Counted from the stretch's first letter, positions 44,312 to 54,345 are shown. The stretch: DNA of 64,000 nt from G963665925 sp050596425 (GCF_050596425.1 NZ_CP192292.1:434001-498000), one strand, 5' to 3'. Program-made: numbers and translations. The notes: generated by a model from the sequence alone, not told the origin.

Positions 44312-45517
44312 ATGCTAGAAATTTATGATAAAACAAGTCAGCAAGTGCCGATTAAGGCCTGGGTTGGAAAAGTGGAGGATCTGGAACATGGTTGCCTCCA
44401 TCAAGCTAAGAATCTGAGCACCCTTGATTTCATTCATAAATGGGTGGCCCTCATGCCTGACACACATCAGGGGTATGGCATGCCTATTGGTGGTGTTGTG
44501 GCCATAAAAGACTATGTGATTCCCAATGCGGTTGGTGTTGATATAGGCTGTGGTATGGTTTTCACCCACACAAATATTGCCCTTGAAAAATTAACAGAAG
44601 ACAAGTCAAAAGAGATTATTAAGCGAATTATGGATGAAATCCCCTTGGGATTTGCCCATCACAAGGAAAAACAATCGAGTCAAGTCTTAGAAAAATTTTT
44701 GAGTGAAACGGACTATGACTATAGTAAAATTGGACATTTGTATCCTGAGATAGAAGCCTCTTGGTATCAAATCGGAACGCTTGGCGGTGGGAATCATTTT
44801 ATTGAAATACAGGCTGATGAAAATGATGAACTTGGTATAATGATCCATTCTGGGAGCCGAAATTTTGGATACAAGGTGGCAAAATATTTTAATGAAAAAG
44901 CCAAGTCATATTGCAAAAAACATGGCGGTAAAATAGCGGTTAGACACCAACTGGCCTATTTGCCAGCAGACTCAGAAGCTGGTCGTGACTATTTGGCGTG
45001 GATGACCCTGGCCCTTGAATTTGCCCGCGAGAACAGGCGGGTTATGATGGAAAAGGTCAAGGCCATCGTAGCAGAAATGTTTGAGGATGTGACTTTTGGT
45101 GAAACCATAAATGCACATCACAACTATGCTTCCTTTGAAAGACATTATGGAGAGGATGTCTGGGTTCACCGCAAGGGGGCTATACGGGCAGAAAAAGATA
45201 TGCTCGGCATTATTCCAGGTGCAATGGGAAACCCTTCATATATAGTTAGGGGGCTGGGCAATGAAGAAAGTTTCAAGTCCTGTTCCCACGGAGCAGGTCG
45301 ACATATGAGTCGTAAAGCGGCGATAAAAGCCTTTAAGAAAGATGATGTTATAAAGGATCTCTTAGATAAGGGCATACATGTTGGTGCACCAAGGCAAAGT
45401 GTGCTGACCGATGAAGCGAGATTTGCCTATAAAGACATTCAAGAAGTGATGAAACAGCAAAGGGATTTGGCTGAAATTGTGCGGTCTCTTCGCACAAGAC
45501 TGGTTGTAAAGGGGTAG
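44312..45517 (+). CDS. rtcB: RtcB-family RNA ligase
   Basis: 401 residues. Manganese and GMP site motifs are visible: GVDIGCGM (Cys ligand), GTLGGGNHFIE, HSGSRNFGYK, NAHHNYASFE and the guanylylated His region SCSHGAGRHMSR. It joins 2',3'-cyclic phosphate or 3'-phosphate RNA ends to 5'-OH. ATG 44312 with GGAGGTGA is chosen. It is cotranscribed with recX, whose start follows 2 bases after the stop. Confidence 0.93.
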   Translation: MLEIYDKTSQQVPIKAWVGKVEDLEHGCLHQAKNLSTLDFIHKWVALMPDTHQGYGMPIGGVVAIKDYVIPNAVGVDIGCGMVFTHTNIALEKLTEDKSKEIIKRIMDEIPLGFAHHKEKQSSQVLEKFLSETDYDYSKIGHLYPEIEASWYQIGTLGGGNHFIEIQADENDELGIMIHSGSRNFGYKVAKYFNEKAKSYCKKHGGKIAVRHQLAYLPADSEAGRDYLAWMTLALEFARENRRVMMEKVKAIVAEMFEDVTFGETINAHHNYASFERHYGEDVWVHRKGAIRAEKDMLGIIPGAMGNPSYIVRGLGNEESFKSCSHGAGRHMSRKAAIKAFKKDDVIKDLLDKGIHVGAPRQSVLTDEARFAYKDIQEVMKQQRDLAEIVRSLRTRLVVKG

Positions 45518-45518
45518 T

Positions 45519-46154
45519 GTGTTGGCAACTATAACAAAAATCGAAACGCAGAAGAAAAACAAGGATAGGTACTCCATATTTTTAGATGGGGACTTTGCCT
45601 TTGGTGTTCATGTTGACGTGCTTGTCACGCATGGGTTACGCAAAGGTATGACCCTTGAAAAGGATGAACTGGAAGCTCTTATTCATGACGAGAGCGTGAA
45701 AAAGGCTGTTCTGGCTGGGATAAAACATATTAGTTATAAGCAACGAACAAGTAAAGAGGTTCGAGATAAATTAATCAGTCTTGAACATACGCCTGATCAA
45801 GTTGAAGAAGCCATTGATAAACTCATAGAAATGGCCTTTTTAGATGATGAAAGATATGCAGAAGAGTTTGTTGACACAAGACAACAGCGTTATGGGCGCA
45901 AAAGGATATTCCTAGAGCTGAAAAAGAGGGGCATACCGGAGCATATTGCTCAAAGAGCACTGGATGAAATGCTCGATGTGGATGCTGGCTATGAAACAGC
46001 CCTAAATATGGCTCGTAAGAAATATGCCCAGTGCTCAGACATTGATCCAAGAAAAGCAGCGACAAGAATTCAAGGGCAACTCCTAAGAAAAGGCTATTCC
46101 TATGATGTGGTAAACCGCATTATTAAAGAGCTGGGTGTGTTTGATAGGTCCTAG
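45519..46154 (+). CDS. recX: Regulatory protein RecX
   Basis: 211 residues of three-helix repeats, with SYKQRTSKEVRDKL, AFLDDERYAEEFVDTRQQRYG and LKKRGIPEHIAQRAL. RecX caps RecA filaments. GTG 45519 (or TTG 45522) follows AAAGGGG. The rtcB partner is unusual, as RecX usually accompanies RecA. Confidence 0.92.
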   Translation: MLATITKIETQKKNKDRYSIFLDGDFAFGVHVDVLVTHGLRKGMTLEKDELEALIHDESVKKAVLAGIKHISYKQRTSKEVRDKLISLEHTPDQVEEAIDKLIEMAFLDDERYAEEFVDTRQQRYGRKRIFLELKKRGIPEHIAQRALDEMLDVDAGYETALNMARKKYAQCSDIDPRKAATRIQGQLLRKGYSYDVVNRIIKELGVFDRS

Positions 46155-46187
46155 GTTTGAGACAACTGAACAAGGTCAAGAAATTAT

Positions 46188-46246
46188 AAAGGGATATTCT
46201 TCTCAAAATCCGCAGAATGGGAAAAGAGAAAATATCCTTTTCTTTT
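46188..46246 (+). terminator. Imperfect terminator of rtcB-recX
   Basis: AAAGGGATATTCTTCTC pairs imperfectly with GAGAAAATATCCTTT, followed by TTCTTTTG. Confidence 0.55.
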
Positions 46247-46429
46247 GTAGTAAAGTATTCAAGAATAACTATTTCGTAACCTAAATACTTTGGTAGACAT
46301 GTTATAATATCCACTGACTTCATGTATACTGGGCATGATAAAAGAGGCAGATTTTAAGTGAAACATTTTATGATACATAAAATGTCATTCGGTTATTTAT
46401 TCAATAAAGACAGTAGTGGAGGCATAAGA

Positions 46430-47419
46430 ATGAAAAATTTTAAGAAGCATTTGCCGGGTCTGGCCGTGGTTTTTGTAATCGCATTTTTGTCAAAGGCTCT
46501 TGATGGATACCTTTCCACTTGGGTTAAGCTTGAAGCCCTGACCATTGGCATTATACTCGGCATGGTTTATTCCAACACCGTGGGTGTTCGGGACACCTTA
46601 AAGTCAGGGATTCAATTTTCATTAAAAAAACTTTTGAAAATAGGAATTGTATTACTAGGTTTTAAACTTAATTTTCAAGCCCTTATAGAACTTGGGCCTA
46701 AAATGTCACTGGTTGTGGTTGCGTTTGTGCCACTGGTCTTAGTAACAGCCACATTTCTAGGCCGTAAAATGGGAATTGGCAAGAAATTAGCGGTTCTAAT
46801 TGGTGTGGGCAGTTCCATATGCGGGGCTTCTGCCATCGTGGCTATGGCGCCAACCATTAATGCTGAAGATGATGATGCCATTATAGCTGTCGGTGTTGTC
46901 AGCTTGCTTGGTGCCGTGGGTGTCCTTGTATATTCTGCCTTTGCCGCAGTTTCGCCATTAACGGATATTCAGTACGGACTGTGGTCTGGTCTATCCCTTC
47001 AGGGCGTGGCCCATGCCCTAGCGGCAGCCTTTGCCAGAGGGGATGTAGCAGGGGAAATGGGAACCTTCATCAAGATGGAGAGGGTTTTAATGCTCGTGCC
47101 AATGTCTGTAATACTGGGTTCGATTTTTGCCGATGGTGGCAAAAATAGTGGTGAAAAGAAGCGGGCAGCTTTTCCTATGTATGTTCTGTACTTTATCATT
47201 GCAGGGATTGTGGCTTCTACAGGCTTACTGCCAGAAAATATAATCAAGCTTCTTGGGAAAACCAGCAGCTATTTGATTTTAATGGCCATGATCGCCATGG
47301 GTCTTATGGTCAACTTTGCCAGCCTGCGTGCCAAAGGGGCAAAAGCCCTTGTAATGGGTGCAGGACTGTTTGCAGGGATTGCTGCTGTAAGTTTGGGGAT
47401 TGTGACAGTGCTGTTTTAA
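46430..47419 (+). CDS. YeiH/UPF0324-family membrane transporter
   Basis: 329 residues, about ten helices, with the family core GIVLLGFKLNF, VGVGSSICGASAIVAMAP and VVSLLGAVGVL. Members are called putative sulfate or sulfonate exporters. ATG 46430 is chosen with GGAGG upstream instead of ATG 46358. It converges with the helicase gene. Confidence 0.9.
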   Translation: MKNFKKHLPGLAVVFVIAFLSKALDGYLSTWVKLEALTIGIILGMVYSNTVGVRDTLKSGIQFSLKKLLKIGIVLLGFKLNFQALIELGPKMSLVVVAFVPLVLVTATFLGRKMGIGKKLAVLIGVGSSICGASAIVAMAPTINAEDDDAIIAVGVVSLLGAVGVLVYSAFAAVSPLTDIQYGLWSGLSLQGVAHALAAAFARGDVAGEMGTFIKMERVLMLVPMSVILGSIFADGGKNSGEKKRAAFPMYVLYFIIAGIVASTGLLPENIIKLLGKTSSYLILMAMIAMGLMVNFASLRAKGAKALVMGAGLFAGIAAVSLGIVTVLF

Positions 47420-47429
47420 GCTGCTAAAA

Positions 47430-47478
47430 AAAAGCCTCCTGGATTGACTGGTTAAAGGTCAGTGTCTAGGAGGCTTTT
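47430..47478. terminator. Bidirectional terminator between the YeiH and helicase genes
   Basis: AAAAGCCTCCT / AGGAGGCTTTT with an inner TTGACTGG..GTCAGT pairing, between converging genes. Confidence 0.88.
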
Positions 47479-47507
47479 GTGATTTTTGAGTGATTTTAAG
47501 GAGCGGA

Positions 47508-49610
47508 TTATCCCTTCACATGTTTTAAAAAACCACGTTCTAGGCAAACTGGCAGGGAAAGTTCCTTCAGGCCGCTCTCAAACTCTATACGGATAATGTG
47601 CTCGTTGATGTCTTCAATTTGTCCCGTTCCAAAGCGTTCGTGGGATATTAAGTCACCGGCTTTAAAGGTGTTTGAGTCTATGAGGGTGTCAGTTTTTCCG
47701 GGGGATTCGTTGGTTTCGTACAGTTGACCAGTTTCCTTAACCTCCTCAATGAAAACAGAGGGTTTGACGTATTTTCCACTCCTGAATTTTGGAGCAAGAA
47801 TTTCTAGGTTGGTCTTGGCCCGGCTCATGGCCACGTAAAAGAGTCTGCGTTCTTCTTCAATGCCATGAATATCCCCTTTTGTTGACTGTTCTGTGGATTT
47901 TTTTGATGGAAAGACGCCGTCATCCACATCAATTATGAAGACATTGTCGTACTCGAGCCCCTTGGATGCATGAATGGTTGATAGACGCAGGTCAGATGTG
48001 GTTCTTGACGCTTCTTTCATAACCGTGGTCAAGGACTTGATTCTATCCATAAAGTCTACAATAGAACTTGTATGCCGTGCCACTGTTTTTAAAACCGTAA
48101 GCAAATTTCTAAGGTTTTCAAAATGGTAGCCCAGTCTCTTTGAATTTTCCTCAAGGTATTCTAAATAGCCCAGCTCGGTCTCAATGAAATTTATAGCCAA
48201 GTGAGGGGCTAGGTGAGGTAAGCTGTCAAATCGATCCGCAAGACCGCCCCAAGTGTTTCTCTGTATGGGTTTTATGGTCGGTATGCTGAGGAGCACTTCA
48301 AAGACTTTTCTGTTCCTTAAATTGGCCTTGACATACTTGAGGCCCTCCCTGGATATATAGCCATTCATTTTAAAGCAGATGCGTTCAAAAGCCTCAACAT
48401 CTTGAGGGACAAGGGCCAAGTTCATAAAGGCGTAAATGTCTTTAACGAGCCAGTGTCTTAATAGGCTGTGACCAGGGTCACGGATGGTGAAGCTTTTTCC
48501 CTTCCGATCAAGAGCGTCCACGATGGAAAGGGCAGATATGTTGTTTCTGTATAGGACGGCTGTTGTGCCATTTTTTTCATAATCCACAATATAGTTGTTT
48601 CGGTCCTCGATGGTGTCAAAAACCTTATGTTTAACTGGGTTGCCAGTGGGTTTGCCAGACTGCATTTTCTTTTCGTACCGGTGTTCATTGTGACGTATAA
48701 TATGGGCGCAGGTTGACACGATTTCGTGCGAGCATCGGTAGTTTTTTGACAGATAATAAATCTTGCCACTGGGGTAGATTTTATTGAAATTGAGAAGGTA
48801 CTCAGGGTATGCGCCTCTGAATCCATAAATGCTCTGGTCGTCATCTGCAACCATAAAAATGTTTTTCTGATCGCCTGCAATGAGTTTAATGATTTCGTGC
48901 TGAATAAGGGATGTATCTTGAGTTTCATCGACCTGAACATAGGGAAACTTCTTTTGATAATAGGCCCTAGTTTTATGGTGTTGTTTCAATATTTGATAGG
49001 CCATAGTGAGCATGTCATCAAAATCAATTAGATTTTTAGTGTCCTTTTCTGCCTCATAAGCCTTAAACATTTCTGCAAAGCGAGGCATGGTTATGCCGTA
49101 CTTACTCGCATTATCTGGACTGAGCATCATATTTTTTGTATATCCGATGCCACTTGATAATTCTTCGAACTTGTCATCGGTGAGAAACTCTGATGTGTAT
49201 TTCTTGTATATGCCTGAGAGCAGGAGGCGTTTTGAAATTTTGCCACCGCTGTCTTCGATAAGTTGGTATTCTTTATTAAAATGTTTGCCGTAAGCTTTTA
49301 CTATGCCATAAGCAAACCTATGAATGGTTGAGAAGTTAATTCTGTAAGGGTAGTGTCTAAAGAAAATGTCTTGATAACGAGCATTCATATCAAGAGCAGC
49401 AGCTTTAGAAAAGGTCACAGTAAGAATTTTTTCAGCAGGCACATTCATTTTTTCAATGAGATAAACGGTGCGACAAAGAAGCAGAGTTGTCTTACCGCTG
49501 CCGGGTACGGCGAGAGTGAGAGCGGGTCCAGGCCCGTGCATAGCAGCGGTTGCCTGTTCTTCACTAAGTAATAAATTTGTTTTTTCCTTCACTTGATCTA
49601 TAAATGCCAT
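47508..49610 (-). CDS. UvrD/PcrA-like superfamily 1 DNA helicase
   Basis: 700 residues with all main motifs: AVPGSGKTTLLLCR (I), VDETQDTS (II), VADDDQSIYGFRGA (III), YLSKNYRCS (IV), LSTIHASKGLEYDNVF (V) and FYVAMSRAKTNL (VI). The C-terminus has a PcrA-type GDLISHERFGTGQIEDI tudor-like tail that can bind RNA polymerase. It probably unwinds 3'-5' in repair. GGAGGAG before the ATG. Confidence 0.93.
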   Translation of the reverse strand: MAFIDQVKEKTNLLLSEEQATAAMHGPGPALTLAVPGSGKTTLLLCRTVYLIEKMNVPAEKILTVTFSKAAALDMNARYQDIFFRHYPYRINFSTIHRFAYGIVKAYGKHFNKEYQLIEDSGGKISKRLLLSGIYKKYTSEFLTDDKFEELSSGIGYTKNMMLSPDNASKYGITMPRFAEMFKAYEAEKDTKNLIDFDDMLTMAYQILKQHHKTRAYYQKKFPYVQVDETQDTSLIQHEIIKLIAGDQKNIFMVADDDQSIYGFRGAYPEYLLNFNKIYPSGKIYYLSKNYRCSHEIVSTCAHIIRHNEHRYEKKMQSGKPTGNPVKHKVFDTIEDRNNYIVDYEKNGTTAVLYRNNISALSIVDALDRKGKSFTIRDPGHSLLRHWLVKDIYAFMNLALVPQDVEAFERICFKMNGYISREGLKYVKANLRNRKVFEVLLSIPTIKPIQRNTWGGLADRFDSLPHLAPHLAINFIETELGYLEYLEENSKRLGYHFENLRNLLTVLKTVARHTSSIVDFMDRIKSLTTVMKEASRTTSDLRLSTIHASKGLEYDNVFIIDVDDGVFPSKKSTEQSTKGDIHGIEEERRLFYVAMSRAKTNLEILAPKFRSGKYVKPSVFIEEVKETGQLYETNESPGKTDTLIDSNTFKAGDLISHERFGTGQIEDINEHIIRIEFESGLKELSLPVCLERGFLKHVKG

Positions 49611-49993
49611 AATCTCCTCCGTTTATAGAGTATACCACGACTGTCAAGAAAACAGATGTAAAAAAATGTAAAATAAAGCGTCTTGTTTAAAGTATATTTC
49701 TGGAAAATTTCAAGCCATATAAACATATGTTAATAAAAATAGTCTCTTTATTTCATTCGCTTAAAGGACTTCTTAACTCTTGGTAATAAATGAGCATATG
49801 TTATCATCTTATGCTATAATTTTTCTGACATTAGGATAATGTGTTTTTACTACATTAAATGAAAGAATATTCAGACAAAGATTTGCGTGTGTCTATATTA
49901 TAGAGAAAAGGCACAGTCAGATACGAATAAAATATTAGATAGAGAAAAGTACAAGTCATTATTGGTGAGTGTAAACAGGATAGGAGGCATGAG
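49611..49993 (+). promoter_or_regulatory. Divergent intergenic region with extended -10 promoter
   Basis: No gene. TGC-TATAAT at 49812-49820 is an extended -10 for the plus-strand gene at 49994 (leader about 165 bases); the -35 is weak. The rest is AT-rich and holds the helicase promoter on the other strand. Confidence 0.5.
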
Positions 49994-50572
49994 ATGGGAA
50001 CATTTACAAAAGGCGTAATAGCGGGTCTTGTTATTGCCATTTTCTTTGGATTTATGACCATGACATTCATGTCAGAGTTGCCTGCTGAGGGCGCAAATGA
50101 TCCGGAATATGAGCCCGTTGAAATGAGCATGCATTATAAGGAACTTGTTGCTTATGATGAGGCCCTCGTTATTGGGGGACGGGTTTTCATTGATGCAGGA
50201 CAAATGGCTCAGCTTCTTGAAAAAGATGTTGACTGGAATGAAACAAAAAACAGGTTATTGATCAATGACCGCCCGGAAGATGTTGTTAAAATGAATTACT
50301 TAAAGGATTATCCTTGGCCTAGGTTTGAGCAAATTGGAGATGCTTTTTCCAATCACTTCTTCAGTGCCAAATGGATCTACGGAGAGTATGGCGCTGTTCA
50401 AACTGTAACGTTTTCAGGCAGGGACATGCTCGATAAACTCCATGAGTTTAGATTCGTGGTTTTCGAGGATGGATCAATTGAAATTGAGAACTACCGCGTG
50501 AATGGTCAGGACATGCCTTCAGCGGTTCTAGAACAGACACTGCTGGATGTCTATGGCGTGAAGCCTGATTAA
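49994..50572 (+). CDS. Membrane-anchored protein with copper-amine-oxidase-N-like domain
   Basis: 192 residues. An N-terminal helix (GVIAGLVIAIFFGFMTMTF) leads to an extracytoplasmic part with the VFIDAGQMAQLLEKDVDWNE repeat, typical of the CuAO-N/stalk domains used by Clostridia for surface protein scaffolding. AGGAGG before the ATG. Function unknown. Confidence 0.72.
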   Translation: MGTFTKGVIAGLVIAIFFGFMTMTFMSELPAEGANDPEYEPVEMSMHYKELVAYDEALVIGGRVFIDAGQMAQLLEKDVDWNETKNRLLINDRPEDVVKMNYLKDYPWPRFEQIGDAFSNHFFSAKWIYGEYGAVQTVTFSGRDMLDKLHEFRFVVFEDGSIEIENYRVNGQDMPSAVLEQTLLDVYGVKPD

Positions 50573-50638
50573 GTTGAAAACAGGTGTTTACAACTTATTT
50601 ATATTGTAATAATATAGTTGAAGGATATCGACAATAAG

Positions 50639-50663
50639 CCAATGGTGTATTCCATTGGTTTTT
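50639..50663 (+). terminator. Terminator
   Basis: CCAATGG-TGTATT-CCATTGG-TTTTT, 66 bases after the preceding stop. Confidence 0.85.
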
Positions 50664-50679
50664 CCTTGTCTTAGGCATA

Positions 50680-50767
50680 ACCTGGCGTATTCATGTAATT
50701 TACTAACGATTTGTGAGTGACACATAGTTTCAGCACCTCGTTGGCAAATTACATGGATAAACCAGGT
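50680..50767 (+). repeat. 88-bp imperfect inverted repeat upstream of tig
   Basis: ACCTGG..TATTCATGTAATTT..CTAACGA on the left pairs with TCGTTGG..AAATTACATGGATA..CCAGGT on the right, leaving a central loop of about 27 bases; mismatches are mostly G-T pairs. A small AACCCG-TTCGGGT hairpin follows. It may be a folded leader RNA or a MITE-like relic. Confidence 0.75.
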
Positions 50768-51011
50768 ATAACCCGTTCGGGTATATAACAGATTATTCAC
50801 GACACTGAACCATGGTCTGCGGGCCTGTTTGATTGCCTTTGCTTAGAAACATATAAGGATCAAGGTCAATTGAATGCCCAGCATATCAAGAGCAAGTTTC
50901 ATGAGTGTTCTGAAACAAAGCAAGTATTTGGTCAAAATAACCGAGTTAAATCCGAAAAACTCGGGTAGCAACCGAAACGAATACGATATTATATTGGTAG
51001 GAGGAAATATC
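50768..51011 (+). other. Leader of trigger factor gene
   Basis: No gene. A perfect CCGAGTT / AACTCGG hairpin (50942-50965, 10-base loop) lies 36 bases before the ribosome binding site AGGAGG. Promoter elements are not clear. An in-frame ATG at 50874 would add 46 residues absent from other trigger factors and is not used. Confidence 0.5.
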
Positions 51012-52295
51012 ATGAGCTACGAACTGTTAAAAACAGAAAAGAATGTTGCAACGATCAACATCACTGTTCCTGCAAAAGATTTTGAGGAGGCAGTGCAGAA
51101 AACTTATATGAAGGAACGTGGTCGTTTTAACCTTCAAGGTTTTAGAAAAGGCAAAGCACCTAGAAAGATCATTGAAATGAACTACGGCGAAGGCGTTTTC
51201 TTTGATGGCGCTCTAGAAGTTGTTCTTCAACCAGCTTACTCAGAGGCTATTGACGGTCTTGAAATTGAGCCTGTTGCACGTCCTGATATTGACATCAAGG
51301 AAATTGGCAAAGGCAAAGATCTTGTTATTGAAGCGGTTGTTGCTGTTAAGCCTGAAGTGACTCTAGGTGACTACACAGGTCTTGAAGTGGAAAAAGTAAG
51401 CGCTGAAATTTCTGATGAAGATCTTGAAATGGAACTAAAGAAGCAGCAAGAAATGAATGGCCGTCTGGTATCTGTTGAAGACAGAGCCATTGAAAATGGC
51501 GACACTGCAATTATCGATTTTGAAGGTTTTGTAGATGGCGTTGCATTTGAAGGCGGAAAAGGTGAAAACCACAATCTTGAAATCGGTTCAGGTTCATTTA
51601 TCCCTGGCTTTGAAGAACAGCTTATCGGCAAGAATGTTGGTGAAGACGTAGACGTTAATGTGACGTTCCCTGACCAATATCAATCTGATGAACTTGCAGG
51701 TAAAGACGCAGTGTTTAAAGTGGCTGTAAAGGGTATAAAAGTAAAAGAACTTCCAGAACTAGATGATGAGTTTGCTAAAGATACATCTGAATTTGATACG
51801 CTTGAAGAACTAAAAGCAGATATCAAGGCGAAGATGGAAGAGTCTGCGAAGAGCCAATCAGAAGCAGCTACTCGTGATCGCGTAATCGATGCTGTTGTTG
51901 CAAATATGACTGCAGAAATTCCTGATCAAATGGTAGAATCTGAAATTGATGGCATGCTTCAAGATTTCGAATACCAACTTCGTTACCAAGGTCTAGACCT
52001 TGAAAAGTACCTACAATTCTCAGGTACAACAATGCAAGAAATGCGTGAGCAAATGCAAGATGATGCACTAACACGTGTTAAAACATCTCTAACTCTGGAA
52101 ACAATCTCTAAGAAGGAAAACATTGAAGTTACAGAAGAAGATCTAGAGAAAGAATTTGAAAGACTTGCTGAAATGCAGGGTCAATCTGTAGATGAAATTA
52201 AGAAGATGCTTGGTAGTCAAACAGATTACATGAAGGCGTCTATTGAAACTAGAAAAACTGTGGACTTCCTTGTTGAGAACGCAAAACTAGTATAA
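51012..52295 (+). CDS. tig: Trigger factor (ribosome-associated chaperone)
   Basis: 427 residues. Ribosome-binding motif FRKGKAPRKIIEMNYG in the N-domain, a central FKBP-type prolyl isomerase domain (GDTAIIDFEGFVDGVAFEGG), and a C-terminal chaperone domain. It binds nascent chains at the exit tunnel. AGGAGGAAATATC precedes the ATG. Strong optimal-codon bias. First gene of the tig-clpP-clpX-lon-engB order that is common in Firmicutes. Confidence 0.95.
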   Translation: MSYELLKTEKNVATINITVPAKDFEEAVQKTYMKERGRFNLQGFRKGKAPRKIIEMNYGEGVFFDGALEVVLQPAYSEAIDGLEIEPVARPDIDIKEIGKGKDLVIEAVVAVKPEVTLGDYTGLEVEKVSAEISDEDLEMELKKQQEMNGRLVSVEDRAIENGDTAIIDFEGFVDGVAFEGGKGENHNLEIGSGSFIPGFEEQLIGKNVGEDVDVNVTFPDQYQSDELAGKDAVFKVAVKGIKVKELPELDDEFAKDTSEFDTLEELKADIKAKMEESAKSQSEAATRDRVIDAVVANMTAEIPDQMVESEIDGMLQDFEYQLRYQGLDLEKYLQFSGTTMQEMREQMQDDALTRVKTSLTLETISKKENIEVTEEDLEKEFERLAEMQGQSVDEIKKMLGSQTDYMKASIETRKTVDFLVENAKLV

Positions 52296-52314
52296 TGGAT
52301 TGGAGGGAGTGCTC

Positions 52315-52899
52315 ATGGCTTTAGTACCATATGTAGTAGAGCAGACCAGTCGCGGCGAAAGATCGTACGACATTTATTCAAGACTCCTAAAAGACAGAAT
52401 TATTTTTATCGGTGATGAAATCAACGATCAAACGGCGAGTGTGGTGGTTGCCCAGCTCCTATTCCTAGAAGCTGACGACCCAGACAGAGACATCAGTGTG
52501 TATATCAACAGTCCAGGTGGTTCTATCACTGCGGGCATGGCGATTTATGACACGATGCAATATATTAAACCAGACGTATCCACAATCTGCGTTGGTATGG
52601 CAGCCAGCATGGGTGCATTTCTTCTAACAGCAGGTACAAAAGGGAAACGTCTAGCTCTTCCAAATGCCGAAGTTATGATTCACCAGCCACTTGGTGGCAC
52701 AAGAGGTCAGGCAACTGATATTAAAATTCACGCGGAGCGTATTTTAAAAATGCGTGACAAGCTGAACAGAATCATGAGTGAAACCACAGGTCAACCTCTT
52801 GAAGTTCTTGAAAGAGACACTGACCGTGATAACTTTATGAGTGCTGAGGAAGCTGTGGAGTACGGTCTCATCGACAAAGTTGTTGAAAACCGTAAGTAG
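52315..52899 (+). CDS. clpP: ATP-dependent Clp protease proteolytic subunit
   Basis: 194 residues from ATG 52315 (GGAGGGA upstream). Catalytic triad Ser98 (GMAASMGAF), His123 (MIHQPLGG) and Asp172 (TDRDNF). It forms the tetradecameric chamber served by ClpX. Confidence 0.96.
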   Translation: MALVPYVVEQTSRGERSYDIYSRLLKDRIIFIGDEINDQTASVVVAQLLFLEADDPDRDISVYINSPGGSITAGMAIYDTMQYIKPDVSTICVGMAASMGAFLLTAGTKGKRLALPNAEVMIHQPLGGTRGQATDIKIHAERILKMRDKLNRIMSETTGQPLEVLERDTDRDNFMSAEEAVEYGLIDKVVENRK

Positions 52900-52913
52900 A
52901 AACGAGGTAGGAT

Positions 52914-54200
52914 ATGTCCAAATACGATGACAAAAGACAACTCCAGTGTTCTTTCTGCGGCAAGTCGCAAGACCAAGTCAAAAGATTGATTGCTGGTCCA
53001 AATGTCTACATCTGTGATGAGTGCGTTGCCCTGTGCAATGAAATCATTTCAGAAGAAATCCATGATCATCATGATTTGGATCTGACGGACCTGCCAAAGC
53101 CGGCAGAAATCTATGAGATTCTGAATGACTATGTAATTGGTCAGGACCGTGCGAAGAAGACGCTGTCTGTAGCGGTGTACAACCACTATAAGCGTATTCA
53201 CACAGATACTCACCATGATGATGAAATTGAACTGCAAAAGTCTAATATTCTCATGATGGGTCCTACTGGCTCGGGTAAAACCTTGCTTGCTCAAACACTT
53301 GCAAAAATCTTAAATGTACCTTTTGCTATTGCAGATGCAACAGCACTGACGGAAGCAGGGTATGTTGGAGAAGATGTTGAAAATATCCTGTTAAAGCTTA
53401 TTCAAGCAGCAGACTACGATATTGAGCGGGCTCAAAAGGGCATCATTTACATTGATGAAATCGACAAGATTGCCCGCAAGTCTGATAACCCATCAATCAC
53501 AAGAGATGTCAGCGGCGAAGGCGTTCAGCAGGCACTTCTTAAACTTATTGAAGGCACTGTTGCCAGCGTTCCACCTCAGGGCGGACGTAAACATCCACAC
53601 CAGGAGTTCTTACAGATTGATACGAAGAATATTTTGTTTATCTGTGGGGGCGCTTTTGATGGAATCGATAGGATTATATCAAAACGCACTGGTAAAAAAG
53701 CGATGGGCTTTGGTGCAGAACTTCAAACGAAAGAAAAAATGGAGATTGGTGTTCTTCTAGAAAAACTAGAGACCCAAGACCTTCTCAAGTTCGGTCTGAT
53801 CCCAGAGTTTGTTGGTCGAGTTCCGGTGAACGTATCACTGCATGAACTGGACGAAGAAGCTCTAATGAAGATCTTAAGCGAACCTAAGAACGCTCTTGTT
53901 AAGCAATATAAGAGACTCTTTGAAATTGACGGCGTTGAGCTGGAATTTGAAGAAGAATCTCTCAAGGCTGTTGCAAAACAAGCCATTGAACGTAAAACAG
54001 GTGCGCGTGGTCTTCGAAGCATCGTTGAAGGCACAATGCTTGATATTATGTTCGATATTCCATCCCGCGACGATATTAAGAAATGCATCGTTACGAAGGA
54101 AACTATCGAAAAAAATCAACAGCCAACCCTTGTTCTTTCTGAAGCAAAAAAATCAAAGAATAAGAAGACGGATGATGTTGAAGAAGAAAATGCATCATAG
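52914..54200 (+). CDS. clpX: ATP-dependent Clp protease ATP-binding subunit ClpX
   Basis: 428 residues. N-terminal zinc domain with Cys12, Cys15, Cys34, Cys37; Walker A GPTGSGKT (116-123); Walker B IIYIDEIDKI; and the ClpP-docking IGF-type loop seen as MGFGAEL. It unfolds substrates for ClpP. GAGGTAG precedes the ATG. Cotranscribed with clpP and followed by a strong terminator. Confidence 0.96.
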   Translation: MSKYDDKRQLQCSFCGKSQDQVKRLIAGPNVYICDECVALCNEIISEEIHDHHDLDLTDLPKPAEIYEILNDYVIGQDRAKKTLSVAVYNHYKRIHTDTHHDDEIELQKSNILMMGPTGSGKTLLAQTLAKILNVPFAIADATALTEAGYVGEDVENILLKLIQAADYDIERAQKGIIYIDEIDKIARKSDNPSITRDVSGEGVQQALLKLIEGTVASVPPQGGRKHPHQEFLQIDTKNILFICGGAFDGIDRIISKRTGKKAMGFGAELQTKEKMEIGVLLEKLETQDLLKFGLIPEFVGRVPVNVSLHELDEEALMKILSEPKNALVKQYKRLFEIDGVELEFEEESLKAVAKQAIERKTGARGLRSIVEGTMLDIMFDIPSRDDIKKCIVTKETIEKNQQPTLVLSEAKKSKNKKTDDVEEENAS

Positions 54201-54226
54201 TTCTTATGGAACTGTTATTATAAGCT

Positions 54227-54255
54227 AAAAGGAGCCGATTGATCGGCTCCTTTTT
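54227..54255 (+). terminator. Terminator of tig-clpP-clpX
   Basis: AAAAGGAGCCGAT-TG-ATCGGCTCC-TTTTT, 26 bases after the clpX stop. Confidence 0.9.
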
Positions 54256-54345
54256 CTTTGTATGCTCAACATATGCTGTATTAAAATAGATAATATCTTT
54301 TCACGTATTGTTTTCATATTTTGAGTCACAAGAGATAGTGCGGTT

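Noticed and set aside
50874..51011. 46-residue N-terminal extension of trigger factor
   Set aside because: AGGAGG points to ATG 51012, where the standard trigger-factor sequence begins; the extension includes a hairpin leader.
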